Both the position numbers and the translations under genes were made by a program. 28,378 nucleotides of DNA from DATJPR01 sp035506295 (GTDB lineage Bacteria; Bacteroidota; Ignavibacteria; UBA10030; UBA6906). Position 1 is the first letter of the stretch. Every line of letters starts with the position of its first letter. Positions 22,229 to 28,378 of this stretch are shown in pieces. The stretch spans positions 1 through 28,378 of the forward strand of contig DATJPR010000299.1 of NCBI GenBank assembly GCA_035506295.1, written 5' to 3'. Under the pieces are notes generated by a model. The model searched no databases. It saw only the letters and a list, made by a program, of their open reading frames with translations, and was not told where the DNA came from.

Positions 22229-23167
22229 TTACCCTTTGTCGACGTCAAACAGCGAGCTGATTGACTCGTTGTGAAAATTCCTTCGTATGGCCTCGGCGAA
22301 CAGGTGCGCGACCGATTCGATGTGCAGTTTCTCACAGCCGTTCGACAACGGGATGCTGTCGGTCGCTATCAGCGTCGTCACCGGGGATCGCAGGATCTTC
22401 TGCATCGCCTGGCCGGAGAGCACAGGGTGTGTGCATGCGGCATAGACTTCCGCCGCTCCGTGTTCCTTCAAGGCGGCTGCGGCGTTGCAGAGCGTCCCCC
22501 CAGTGTCCACAAGATCGTCGACGATGAGAATGTTCTTCCCCTTCACATCACCGATCACGTTCATGACTTCTGCTTCATTCTGCTTCGGCCGCCGCTTGTC
22601 GATGACGATCAGATCGCATTCCAATCGTTTCGCGTACGCCCGGGCCAGCTTGATCCCACCGACGTCGGGGGAGGCCACCGCGAGGTTCGCGAGATGGAGA
22701 CTCTTGAAGTACCGGACGAGCACCGCCGATGAATACAGGTGGTCGACCGGGATGTTGAAAAACCCCTGGAGCTGCGGTGCGTGCAGGTCCATCGTGATGA
22801 TCCGGTCGGTGCCCGCGACCGTCAGAAGATCGGCAACGAGCTTCGCCGTGATCGAAACCCTGGGCTGGTCTTTCCTGTCCTGCCGCGCATAGCCGAAGTA
22901 CGGGATCACTGCCGAGACCCTCCTCGCTGACGCGCGCTTCGCCGCATCGACCAGGATGAGAAGCTCCATCAGGTTTTCGGCCGGCGGATTCGTGGACTGC
23001 ACGATGAACACATCGCTGCCGCGCACATTGTCCGCGTACTTCGCCCAGATTTCGCCGTCGCTGAAGTTCTTAATCTCCAAGCGTCCCATCGGCTCGCCGA
23101 GGGCTTTGACGATTTTTTCCGCGAGGACGCGGTTCGATCGTCCGGAGAAAACCTTGATACTGGGCAT
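22229..23167 (-). CDS. prs: Ribose-phosphate pyrophosphokinase
   Basis: Makes phosphoribosyl pyrophosphate from ribose 5-phosphate and ATP for nucleotide, His and Trp synthesis. At 312 residues it is the standard class I length. It shows FSDGEIWAKY (35-44), the ATP-loop YFGYARQDRKDQPR (about 95-108), the metal/substrate stretch DLHAPQLQGFF (about 128-138), the Lys of the flexible loop in DKRRPKQNEAEV and the PRPP-binding loop ILIVDDLVDTGGT (about 213-225). There is no Shine-Dalgarno; the bases before the ATG are pyrimidine-rich. It heads the operon with rplY and pth and is divergent from bioY, with its own promoter candidate. Confidence 0.97.
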   Translation of the reverse strand: MPSIKVFSGRSNRVLAEKIVKALGEPMGRLEIKNFSDGEIWAKYADNVRGSDVFIVQSTNPPAENLMELLILVDAAKRASARRVSAVIPYFGYARQDRKDQPRVSITAKLVADLLTVAGTDRIITMDLHAPQLQGFFNIPVDHLYSSAVLVRYFKSLHLANLAVASPDVGGIKLARAYAKRLECDLIVIDKRRPKQNEAEVMNVIGDVKGKNILIVDDLVDTGGTLCNAAAALKEHGAAEVYAACTHPVLSGQAMQKILRSPVTTLIATDSIPLSNGCEKLHIESVAHLFAEAIRRNFHNESISSLFDVDKG

Positions 23168-23208
23168 TTTCGGGTCGAGGAAGATGAGGGACCAGACCTT
23201 AGCCTTAC

Positions 23209-23237
23209 AATATATGGAATTTGCTCAAAAAGCGCAA
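23209..23237 (-). promoter_or_regulatory. Promoter candidate for the prs operon
   Basis: TTGCGC (23237-23232), 17 bases, TATATT (23214-23209), continuing as TATATTGT, the same octamer as upstream of nrnA. The predicted leader is about 35 bases. Its -35 lies only 12 bases from the -35 of the divergent bioY promoter. Confidence 0.5.
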
Positions 23238-23249
23238 CCATATTCAGAA

Positions 23250-23278
23250 TTGACTTTCCAGCAGGTTTTGCGTAATTT
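23250..23278 (+). promoter_or_regulatory. Promoter candidate for bioY
   Basis: TTGACT (23250-23255), 17 bases, TAATTT (23273-23278). It uses the same -35 hexamer and spacing as the korA promoter. The transcript would begin about 20 bases before the ATG. No BirA-type operator palindrome is obvious in the gap. Confidence 0.55.
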
Positions 23279-23305
23279 GACGCGGTTTTTAAACAAGGAG
23301 CTATC

Positions 23306-23875
23306 ATGCCTACCGACGCGAGCGCAAACGAACTGACACTACGCCGTCCTTCGACGATACTCGCCCAGGCATTCTGGGTTGCCGGTTTCAGTATTGCGAC
23401 GGCCCTTGCCGCTCGATTGGAGATCCCGCACTCTCCGGTACCGTACACTCTTCAAACACTCGTGGTTCTTCTCGCGGGGGCGTTCCTTGGACCGAGAAAC
23501 GGCGCGGTCAGTCAACTCCTCTATCTCTTGGCAGGATCGATGGGGCTACCGGTATTTGCCGGCGGCGCCGCGGGCGTGATGCAATTGCTTGGACCGACGG
23601 GCGGTTATCTCCTCGCGTTCCCGGCTGCGGCAGCGATGGTAGGCTATCTGGTCTCCGTTCGTCGATCCGTTGTTTGGACCTTCTTCAGCATGGCTGCCGG
23701 ACTTGCCATCATCTTCGTTTCCGGAACGCTTCAGCTCTACGCGGTATTGCTTCACAGCGTCGGACAGGCTGTCAGTGCAGGTCTGCTGATCTTTTCGTGG
23801 TGGGATGGGATCAAGCTTACAGCGGCAACGATGATCTACTTCGAGGTCGCCAAGCGTTGGCCGCGGATCCCGTAA
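23306..23875 (+). CDS. bioY: Biotin transporter BioY (ECF S-component)
   Basis: A 189-residue inner-membrane protein that binds biotin for uptake, alone or with an ECF energy module. About six hydrophobic segments are visible. The family signature runs PHSPVPYTLQTLVVLLAGAF (about 41-60), then LGPRNGAVSQLLYLLAGSMGLPVFAGG and LLGPTGGYLLAFP. The biotin-binding region near the end is present as WWDGIKLTAATMIYFEVAKRW. AAGGAG lies 7 bases before the ATG. The gene is divergent from prs and followed by a strong hairpin. No EcfA or EcfT genes are next to it, so it would act alone or with a shared module. Confidence 0.95.
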   Translation: MPTDASANELTLRRPSTILAQAFWVAGFSIATALAARLEIPHSPVPYTLQTLVVLLAGAFLGPRNGAVSQLLYLLAGSMGLPVFAGGAAGVMQLLGPTGGYLLAFPAAAAMVGYLVSVRRSVVWTFFSMAAGLAIIFVSGTLQLYAVLLHSVGQAVSAGLLIFSWWDGIKLTAATMIYFEVAKRWPRIP

Positions 23876-23926
23876 GAGTTCGCCGGCTTCCTGCAGCACG
23901 TCCCGTAACCCCGTGGTATTGCAGCG

Positions 23927-23960
23927 CCGCCTGGAAGAAGGATTCTTTCGGGCGGTTTCT
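23927..23960 (+). terminator. Terminator hairpin of bioY
   Basis: A 13-bp stem (23927-23939 with 23943-23955) around the 3-base loop GGA, followed by TTTCT. Two pairs (23932/23950 and 23934/23948) are G-U wobbles in the plus-strand RNA and would be A-C mismatches in the minus one. The structure therefore serves the bioY transcript, 51 bases after its stop, and abuts the end of the convergent exonuclease gene. Confidence 0.7.
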
Positions 23961-24646
23961 CAAAGGTCAAATCCAATCGCAGTCTTCCACTTCCCGAACA
24001 GCTCGGCTGTTGCCTTGACATCGCCCATGCAATAGCGGGCGATCCGTTCGTACTCCCCGTTGGCAAACACGCTCCCCAGATCCTTTCCTGTCATCCCATC
24101 GCTCTTCGGGCTGTGAATACCGAATGCCTTGCAGCAAAAATCCAGGCTGTATTTCCTCACCGCGCCGTAGAACGTGAGTTGCTCCATCAAATCGAAACTC
24201 TCGTCGCTCTTGTAACGATAGGGGACGAGGTTTCGGGACGCTTTCACTCCCAGGACCGCCGAACGGATCATCAGGAACGGACAGTCGAAGGACCTTCCGT
24301 TGAAGGTGATGAACTGCCGGAACCTGCTGATCGCGCCCCAGAAGTTCTCGAGGATCTCGCGTTCTTCTCCCGGGATATACTCCACCATCCCGGATTCATC
24401 GATCGATCGCGCGCCGCCGGGATGTTCATAGAAGACCTGCCCCTTTCCCGTGTCGGGGTTCAGCATGGCGATCGCTATGACATGTGCAGTCAGCGGGCCA
24501 AGGCTCAACCGCTCGATGGTCTCCTGTTGCTCCTTCTCGTTCGTCGCGAATTTCAAAAGGTACTCCCGCTGCTCGTCATCGAAACTCTCGAGCGGATACG
24601 CCAGGGTCTCAATATCGAACACCACTCTACTCGGGGGATTGCCCAT
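23960..24646 (-). CDS. Predicted 3'-5' exonuclease, DEDDy (PolB-like exonuclease) family
   Basis: A 228-residue RNase H-fold protein. ExoI is VVFDIET (8-14; D11, E13), ExoII is FNGRSFDCPFL (115-125; D121) and ExoIII is YCMGD (205-209; Tyr and D209). These supply the four acidic ligands and the tyrosine of DEDDy exonucleases. This matches the family of predicted PolB-like 3'-5' exonucleases often found as single-domain proteins. Substrate (DNA or RNA) is not shown by sequence. The start overlaps the recX end by 20 bases, so it is the last gene of the cinA-thpR-recA-recX series, which suggests a repair role. The stop abuts the bioY terminator. Confidence 0.85.
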   Translation of the reverse strand: MGNPPSRVVFDIETLAYPLESFDDEQREYLLKFATNEKEQQETIERLSLGPLTAHVIAIAMLNPDTGKGQVFYEHPGGARSIDESGMVEYIPGEEREILENFWGAISRFRQFITFNGRSFDCPFLMIRSAVLGVKASRNLVPYRYKSDESFDLMEQLTFYGAVRKYSLDFCCKAFGIHSPKSDGMTGKDLGSVFANGEYERIARYCMGDVKATAELFGKWKTAIGFDL

Positions 24647-25298
24647 CAGTATCGTCCTCCGTGTGGGAGAAAAGTGTCTTGCTGACGGCGCGAATGACGT
24701 CCCAGGTGAATCCCCGCCTGCCGAGAAACGTCGACGTTCGCTGGCGAAGCTTCACCTCGACTTCGTTGGGACGAAGCGCACGTGATTTGCGGACAAAATC
24801 GCGGGCAAGAGAAAGAGCGCGCTGTTCGTCCGCCTCGGGTCCGAGAAAGCCCTTCAGGGTCTCTTCGATGATGTCTTTACTCACGCCGAGGAGCAGAAGT
24901 TTCCGTCGCAGGAGAAGCGCGCCGGCCGGTTTTTTTGCCAGCTGGTCGCTCACGTACGCGCGGGCGAACTCTGCATCATCGAGAAGGCGCGCCGCCTTCA
25001 ACGATGCGATCGTTCTCTGGATCTCCTCGTCGCCGTATTCCTTTTCCCGGAGCTTGTCCCTGATCTCCTTCTCGGTCCTCGGCCGGACTCCCAGGAAACG
25101 CATTGCCGCCGCGTGAGCGCTGACGAGTTCTTCCGCCTGTTCGAGCTGTTGAAGGAGCGCGGGCGTCAGCTCGTCGCCGGTGCGAAGGCCAAAGCGCAAG
25201 AGCGTCTCAGGACCGACACCGAGCGCGAACTGGCCGTCAACGAAGATGTTCCGTCTGGAGGGGTTGCGTTCTTGAGGGGTGATGGATGTAATGCGCAT
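24627..25298 (-). CDS. recX: Regulatory protein RecX
   Basis: A 223-residue all-helical protein that binds the RecA filament and limits or modulates its activity. Hallmarks are AAAMRFLGVRPRTEKEIRDKLREK (about 63-86), AARLLDDAEFARAYVSDQLAKKPAG (about 102-126) and a C-terminal three-helix repeat ending FLGRRGFTWDVIRAV. An N-terminal beta-rich segment (IFVDGQFALGVGPETLLRFGL) is typical of longer RecX proteins. It lies 64 bases after recA, separated by a strong hairpin, and has no clear ribosome-binding site, so it is probably made in much smaller amounts than RecA. It overlaps the exonuclease gene by 20 bases. Confidence 0.93.
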   Translation of the reverse strand: MRITSITPQERNPSRRNIFVDGQFALGVGPETLLRFGLRTGDELTPALLQQLEQAEELVSAHAAAMRFLGVRPRTEKEIRDKLREKEYGDEEIQRTIASLKAARLLDDAEFARAYVSDQLAKKPAGALLLRRKLLLLGVSKDIIEETLKGFLGPEADEQRALSLARDFVRKSRALRPNEVEVKLRQRTSTFLGRRGFTWDVIRAVSKTLFSHTEDDTDGQSPE

Positions 25299-25312
25299 CG
25301 AACGAGTGCCCG

Positions 25313-25348
25313 GCCCGAATGGCCGGGGTCACCGACGGCCATTCGGGC
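25313..25348 (-). other. Strong hairpin between recA and recX
   Basis: A perfect 13-bp stem (25313-25325 with 25336-25348; core arm GCCCGAATGGCC) with a 10-base loop, starting 14 bases after the recA stop. The minus strand after it reads GGGCACTCG, without a T-tract, so it looks more like an attenuator or 3'-end stabiliser than a full terminator. Confidence 0.6.
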
Positions 25349-25362
25349 GGTAAGTGCGGGGC

Positions 25363-26481
25363 TTATTTCTTCTTGCCGGCGGCGGGTTCCGGCTTGGGGG
25401 CTGGGGTTTCTGCTTTCGGCGCGGGTGTTTTCTGACCGCTCCCGTTCCCCTTGTCTTCGGCGGCCGTGCCGGCGTCAGCCTTCACGGGAAGCGAGAGTTT
25501 CCGACGGGTTTCGGCATCGATCGTCTTCAGGAGTTTCTCGTTTTCCTGCAGAAACTTCTTCACCGCGTCGCGGCCCTGCCCGATACGCTCCTCCTTGTAC
25601 GAGAACCAGGAGCCGGATTTCCCGATGATGTTCTGTTCGACCGCCGTATCAATGAGATCGCCGAGCCTCGAGATCCCCTCATTATAAAGGATGTCGAACT
25701 GCGCTTCCCGGAACGGAGGCGCGACCTTGTTCTTGACGACCTTCACGCGCGTCCGGTTGCCAACGATGTTCGTTCCATCCTTGATGGCCTCAATCCGGCG
25801 GACATCGAGTCGGACCGAAGCGTAGAATTTCAGCGCATTTCCTCCCGTGGTCGTTTCGGGATTCCCGAACATGACCCCGATCTTCATGCGAAGCTGGTTC
25901 GTGAAGATCACTGAAGTTTTGGATTTGCTGATCGCAGCTGTGAGCTTCCGCAGAGCCTGGGACATCAACCGGGCCTGCACGCCCATGCTGGGGTCGCCCA
26001 TCTCGCCTTCAATTTCCGCGCGCGGGGTCAACGCAGCGACCGAGTCGATCACGATCACGTCAAGTGCGCCGCTGCGGACGAGCGTTTCGACGATTTCCAG
26101 GGCCTGCTCTCCGAACTCCGGCTGCGAGAGGAGGAGGCCGTTGACATCGACGCCGAGCTTCTTGGCGTAGGCGATGTCGAGGGCGTGTTCCGCGTCAACG
26201 AAGGCTGCGATCCCGCCGAGTTTCTGCGCTTCGGCGATGATATGAAGGCAAAGCGTCGTCTTTCCCGACGATTCGGGTCCGAAGATCTCGATCACCCTCC
26301 CGCGTGGAATACCGCCGATGCCCAGGGCGGCATCAAGCGATATCGACGCCGTGGAGATCACATCGACCAGCGCGATCGGCCCCTCCCCGAGGCGCATGAT
26401 CGTCCCTTTGCCGTGCTGCTTTTCTATCTGATCAAGCGCGATCTTCAGCGCCTGTGCTCTGGCGTCTTTGTCGTCTGCCAT
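25363..26481 (-). CDS. recA: Recombinase RecA
   Basis: The DNA-strand-exchange ATPase and SOS coprotease. The 372 residues include Walker A GPESSGKTT (68-76), the catalytic region FVDAEHALD (94-102; E98), QPEFGEQALEI (usually QPDTGEQALEI), Walker B VIVIDSVAAL (about 140-149) and loop L2 with MKIGVMFGNPETTTGGNALK. The C-terminus is a Lys/Ala/Pro-rich tail (PAPKAETPAPKPEP) where many RecA proteins have an acidic one. The gene follows thpR by 27 bases; a short palindrome lies in that gap. The order cinA-thpR-recA-recX is common in bacteria and links the gene to DNA-damage functions. Confidence 0.98.
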   Translation of the reverse strand: MADDKDARAQALKIALDQIEKQHGKGTIMRLGEGPIALVDVISTASISLDAALGIGGIPRGRVIEIFGPESSGKTTLCLHIIAEAQKLGGIAAFVDAEHALDIAYAKKLGVDVNGLLLSQPEFGEQALEIVETLVRSGALDVIVIDSVAALTPRAEIEGEMGDPSMGVQARLMSQALRKLTAAISKSKTSVIFTNQLRMKIGVMFGNPETTTGGNALKFYASVRLDVRRIEAIKDGTNIVGNRTRVKVVKNKVAPPFREAQFDILYNEGISRLGDLIDTAVEQNIIGKSGSWFSYKEERIGQGRDAVKKFLQENEKLLKTIDAETRRKLSLPVKADAGTAAEDKGNGSGQKTPAPKAETPAPKPEPAAGKKK

Positions 26482-26504
26482 GAATTCTCCGTCCTATAAG
26501 TAAT

Positions 26505-26516
26505 ACTGTCAACAGT
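26505..26516. promoter_or_regulatory. Short palindrome upstream of recA, possible operator
   Basis: ACTGT-CA-ACAGT, 5-base arms, covers the thpR stop codon and contains TTGACA on the minus strand. It is 23 bases before the recA ATG. It does not match the LexA boxes of E. coli (CTG-N10-CAG) or B. subtilis. No acceptable -10 follows at 17 bases. Confidence 0.25.
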
Positions 26517-27087
26517 GCGATTTTCCGATGAGGGGAAAGTTTTTTTCCTGCTTGTAGACCGAACCGGTGGGCCGCAAATCGCTGCGCATCAGCGAGAGGG
26601 AACCGATGACATATGGTTCCGTCGCAAAGGTAATGCTTTCCGCCGTTGCAAGCAATTGGCGCTGATTCCTTCCGCTGCGGATGCGGCCCAGGGTGAGGTG
26701 CGGATGAAACCTTCGCGTCTCAGCCGCGAATCCAAGAGGGACCAGTTGCTGTTCGACCGATTGCTGCAGAGGGGCGAGCCCGGCGTGAAGATCCTCAATC
26801 CCGATCCAGAGCACTCGGGGTTCCCTCGCGTTCGGAAAGAACCCGAGCGAGCGATACGCGATCGCAAATGGAGGAAATTCCTCAGAGAACCTCTGGAGAA
26901 CATCGACAATATGCTCGAGCTGATCGTGCCGGGTTTCGCCGAGGAACTTGACCGTGCAGTGCATCTTGTCCTCGCGTTCCCACCCGACATCTGCATTCGC
27001 TGTGCGGAGCTTCTGTATCACCTCCATCGCGCTGGCCTTCACAGCGGCAGGGGTATCGAACGCGACGAAGAGACGGACCTGATCCAC
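26509..27087 (-). CDS. thpR: RNA 2',3'-cyclic phosphodiesterase (2H family, ThpR/LigT)
   Basis: A 192-residue 2H phosphoesterase that opens 2',3'-cyclic phosphates on RNA and can ligate tRNA halves in vitro. Both HxTx motifs are intact: HCTV (43-46) and HLTL (130-133). RLFVAFDTP at the N-terminus and the spacing of the two motifs are typical. It lies between cinA (34 bases) and recA (27 bases), an arrangement seen in many bacteria whose functional reason is not known. The product length is normal. Confidence 0.93.
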   Translation of the reverse strand: MDQVRLFVAFDTPAAVKASAMEVIQKLRTANADVGWEREDKMHCTVKFLGETRHDQLEHIVDVLQRFSEEFPPFAIAYRSLGFFPNAREPRVLWIGIEDLHAGLAPLQQSVEQQLVPLGFAAETRRFHPHLTLGRIRSGRNQRQLLATAESITFATEPYVIGSLSLMRSDLRPTGSVYKQEKNFPLIGKSHC

Positions 27088-27121
27088 GAATGTGCTCGAC
27101 TCGGGTGAGTGGGTGCTGAGC

Positions 27122-28363
27122 CTACATCGTCCCCGACACTCTTCTCCAGATCATTTCGAGTGCGGCTTGTGATGACCGCTCCTTGATCAGCATCCGGTCG
27201 TCACCGAATTGAAAGCGTTTTGCCACGGTTGAATTCCCGTCCGCGAACCCTATCCAGACAAGCCCGACAGGCTTCTCCGCGCTCCCGCCGGTCGGACCCG
27301 CGATCCCGGTGGTGGATACTCCAAAAGTGGTCCCGGCGATCCGCCGTACGCCTTCCGCCATCGCAATGGCGACAGACTCGCTCACGGCACCGTCGCGAGC
27401 GATGATGTCCTCTGGGACGCCCAGGAGATTGACCTTCGAAGCATTGCTGTAGGTGACGACGCCACGCTCGAAGTATGCCGAGCTCCCGCTGATATTGGTC
27501 AACCTGTCGGCGATGTGTCCTCCCGTGCAGGACTCTGCGACGGCGATGGTGGCGCCTTGTTGTGTCAGGAGACGTCCGATGACCGCTTCGAGGTCTTCCT
27601 CGTCGACGCCGTACACGAAGCGGCCGATCTTTGATCGGAGGGTGGCCTCGATGGCTTCGACCTTCCTGTCGGCTTCGGCTGCGGTCGGGGATTCGACGGA
27701 GATCCGGAGGCGGACGCCGGTGGGGGATGGGAGAAATGCGAGTGTTGCTCCGTGAAGGATCTCCTCCACAGGCCCAATCTGCGCGGCGAGGAAACTTTCC
27801 GTTGCGCCGGTGGTTCGCAACGTCCGATGCCGGATCCGTCCGGCCGATCCGAGCCCGAGGAGAAACGGGACCACGCTCTGATCGATCATGGTCTTCATTT
27901 CGTACGGGACTCCCGGCAGGACGAAAAAGTGCCGGTTCCCTCGGTCGAACTGTATGCCGGCAGCTGTGCCTCGCGGGTTCGGGACCACGACTCCTTTGGA
28001 AGGGAACAACGCCTGCTCTTCATGCGTCGGAAGCCAGGGGATTTTCCGCTGTTCCACCCGTGCCTTGATATGCTCAAGCAGCTGTTCGTTTTTCTCCAGC
28101 GGGCTGTCGAAGAATGTGCAGACTGCCTTTTTCGTAATGTCATCGTGCGTGGGGCCGAGTCCGCCCGTCACCACCACGATATCGAATGCCTCCCACGATT
28201 CTCGGAAAGCTTCGATGATGGACGACATCGAGTCGCCCACTGTGGTCATGCGCACGACCGCCACGCCGGCGTCGTTCAATCGTTCGGCGATGTATGCTTG
28301 ATTCGTGTTGACGACCTGCCCGATCAGGAGCTCGTCGCCGATCGTAATAATGGATCCGTTCAT
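27122..28363 (-). CDS. cinA: CinA: competence/damage-inducible protein, NMN deamidase
   Basis: A 413-residue two-domain protein. The N-terminal molybdopterin-binding-like (COG1058) domain (about 1-170) starts IITIGDELLIGQVVNTN and contains VVTGGLGPTHDDITKKAV; in relatives it cleaves ADP-ribose. The C-terminal PncC domain (about 255-413) deamidates nicotinamide mononucleotide in NAD salvage, with VAESCTGGHIADRLT, RGVVTYSN and GIAGPTGGSAEKPVGLVW. The ATG at 28363 sits in ATGA; the five upstream codons visible in the overlapping frame are sense, so a further minus-strand gene could end at 28360. That cannot be judged from 15 bases. Confidence 0.96.
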   Translation of the reverse strand: MNGSIITIGDELLIGQVVNTNQAYIAERLNDAGVAVVRMTTVGDSMSSIIEAFRESWEAFDIVVVTGGLGPTHDDITKKAVCTFFDSPLEKNEQLLEHIKARVEQRKIPWLPTHEEQALFPSKGVVVPNPRGTAAGIQFDRGNRHFFVLPGVPYEMKTMIDQSVVPFLLGLGSAGRIRHRTLRTTGATESFLAAQIGPVEEILHGATLAFLPSPTGVRLRISVESPTAAEADRKVEAIEATLRSKIGRFVYGVDEEDLEAVIGRLLTQQGATIAVAESCTGGHIADRLTNISGSSAYFERGVVTYSNASKVNLLGVPEDIIARDGAVSESVAIAMAEGVRRIAGTTFGVSTTGIAGPTGGSAEKPVGLVWIGFADGNSTVAKRFQFGDDRMLIKERSSQAALEMIWRRVSGTM

Positions 28364-28378
28364 AGCACGTGAAGGATG

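Noticed and set aside
20931..22274. Open frame of 447 codons antisense to pth and rplY, with a Phe/Leu-rich stretch
   Set aside because: The Phe/Leu run is the complement of the Lys-Glu tail of bL25. Both genes on the other strand are certain.
26484..26512. TTGACA upstream of recA read as a -35 element
   Set aside because: The -10 at 17 bases would be GAGAAT and the transcript would start at or inside the recA ATG.
28360..28378. Possible end of another minus-strand gene overlapping the cinA start as ATGA
   Set aside because: Only five sense codons are visible, which is expected by chance.
1..28378. CRISPR arrays, insertion sequences, integrases, toxin-antitoxin pairs, defence or phage genes, tRNA or rRNA genes
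   Set aside because: None seen: no regularly spaced repeats, no transposase or integrase motifs, no RNA gene signatures in the gaps.

Overview
The window is a GC-rich (roughly 58-60% by eye), densely coded stretch of bacterial chromosome. A PorV/PorQ-type outer-membrane protein, a GWxTD-domain protein and a two-subunit 2-oxoacid:ferredoxin oxidoreductase point to the Bacteroidota/Chlorobiota/Ignavibacteriota (FCB) group. The exact lineage cannot be fixed without a tree. I see no tRNA, rRNA, CRISPR array, insertion sequence, prophage or defence island. No stretch longer than 300 bases lacks a gene.

Layout. (1) 1-4107, plus strand: the end of a crotonase-family gene, a small unknown membrane protein, glycyl-tRNA synthetase, an exported TPR protein and a ZIP metal transporter, packed with overlaps or very short gaps. 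(2) 4108-4365 is a 258-base convergent gap with no supported gene. (3) A PorQ-like barrel gene (minus) is divergent from rpmE (plus). (4) 5865-10732, plus strand: rsmB, a Kbl-type acyltransferase, the Fe-S carrier Mrp, a stand-alone NifU C-terminal domain and an EcsC-family protein. (5) 10742-16365, minus strand: nrnA-pepA-GWxTD-pdxA-ftsE, in which all four junctions are 4-base ATGA overlaps. (6) korA-korB (minus), with a clear promoter and an intrinsic terminator. (7) prs-rplY-pth-rpsF-rpsR-rplI (minus), a translation and nucleotide cluster ending in two GC-rich hairpins. (8) bioY (plus), divergent from prs and with its own terminator hairpin. (9) cinA-thpR-recA-recX-exonuclease (minus), a DNA-repair and recombination cluster.

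Regulation. Six intergenic regions carry the same promoter layout, TTGnnn-17 bases-TAnnTT or close to it (upstream of the porQ-like gene, rpmE, nrnA, korA, prs and bioY; the nrnA -35 is poor). A vegetative-sigma-type promoter is therefore visible from repetition inside the window. Several hairpins sit exactly at operon ends. In two of them (after bioY and after rplI) G-U wobble pairs close the stem only in the expected transcript.

Most of the window is conserved housekeeping. The less ordinary parts are the unknown membrane protein at 343-795, the GWxTD protein whose signature reads GLKTD, an FtsE without FtsX, the rpsF-rpsR pair without ssb, a strong hairpin between recA and recX, and a DEDDy exonuclease overlapping recX. 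I did not find a convincing new multi-gene system.
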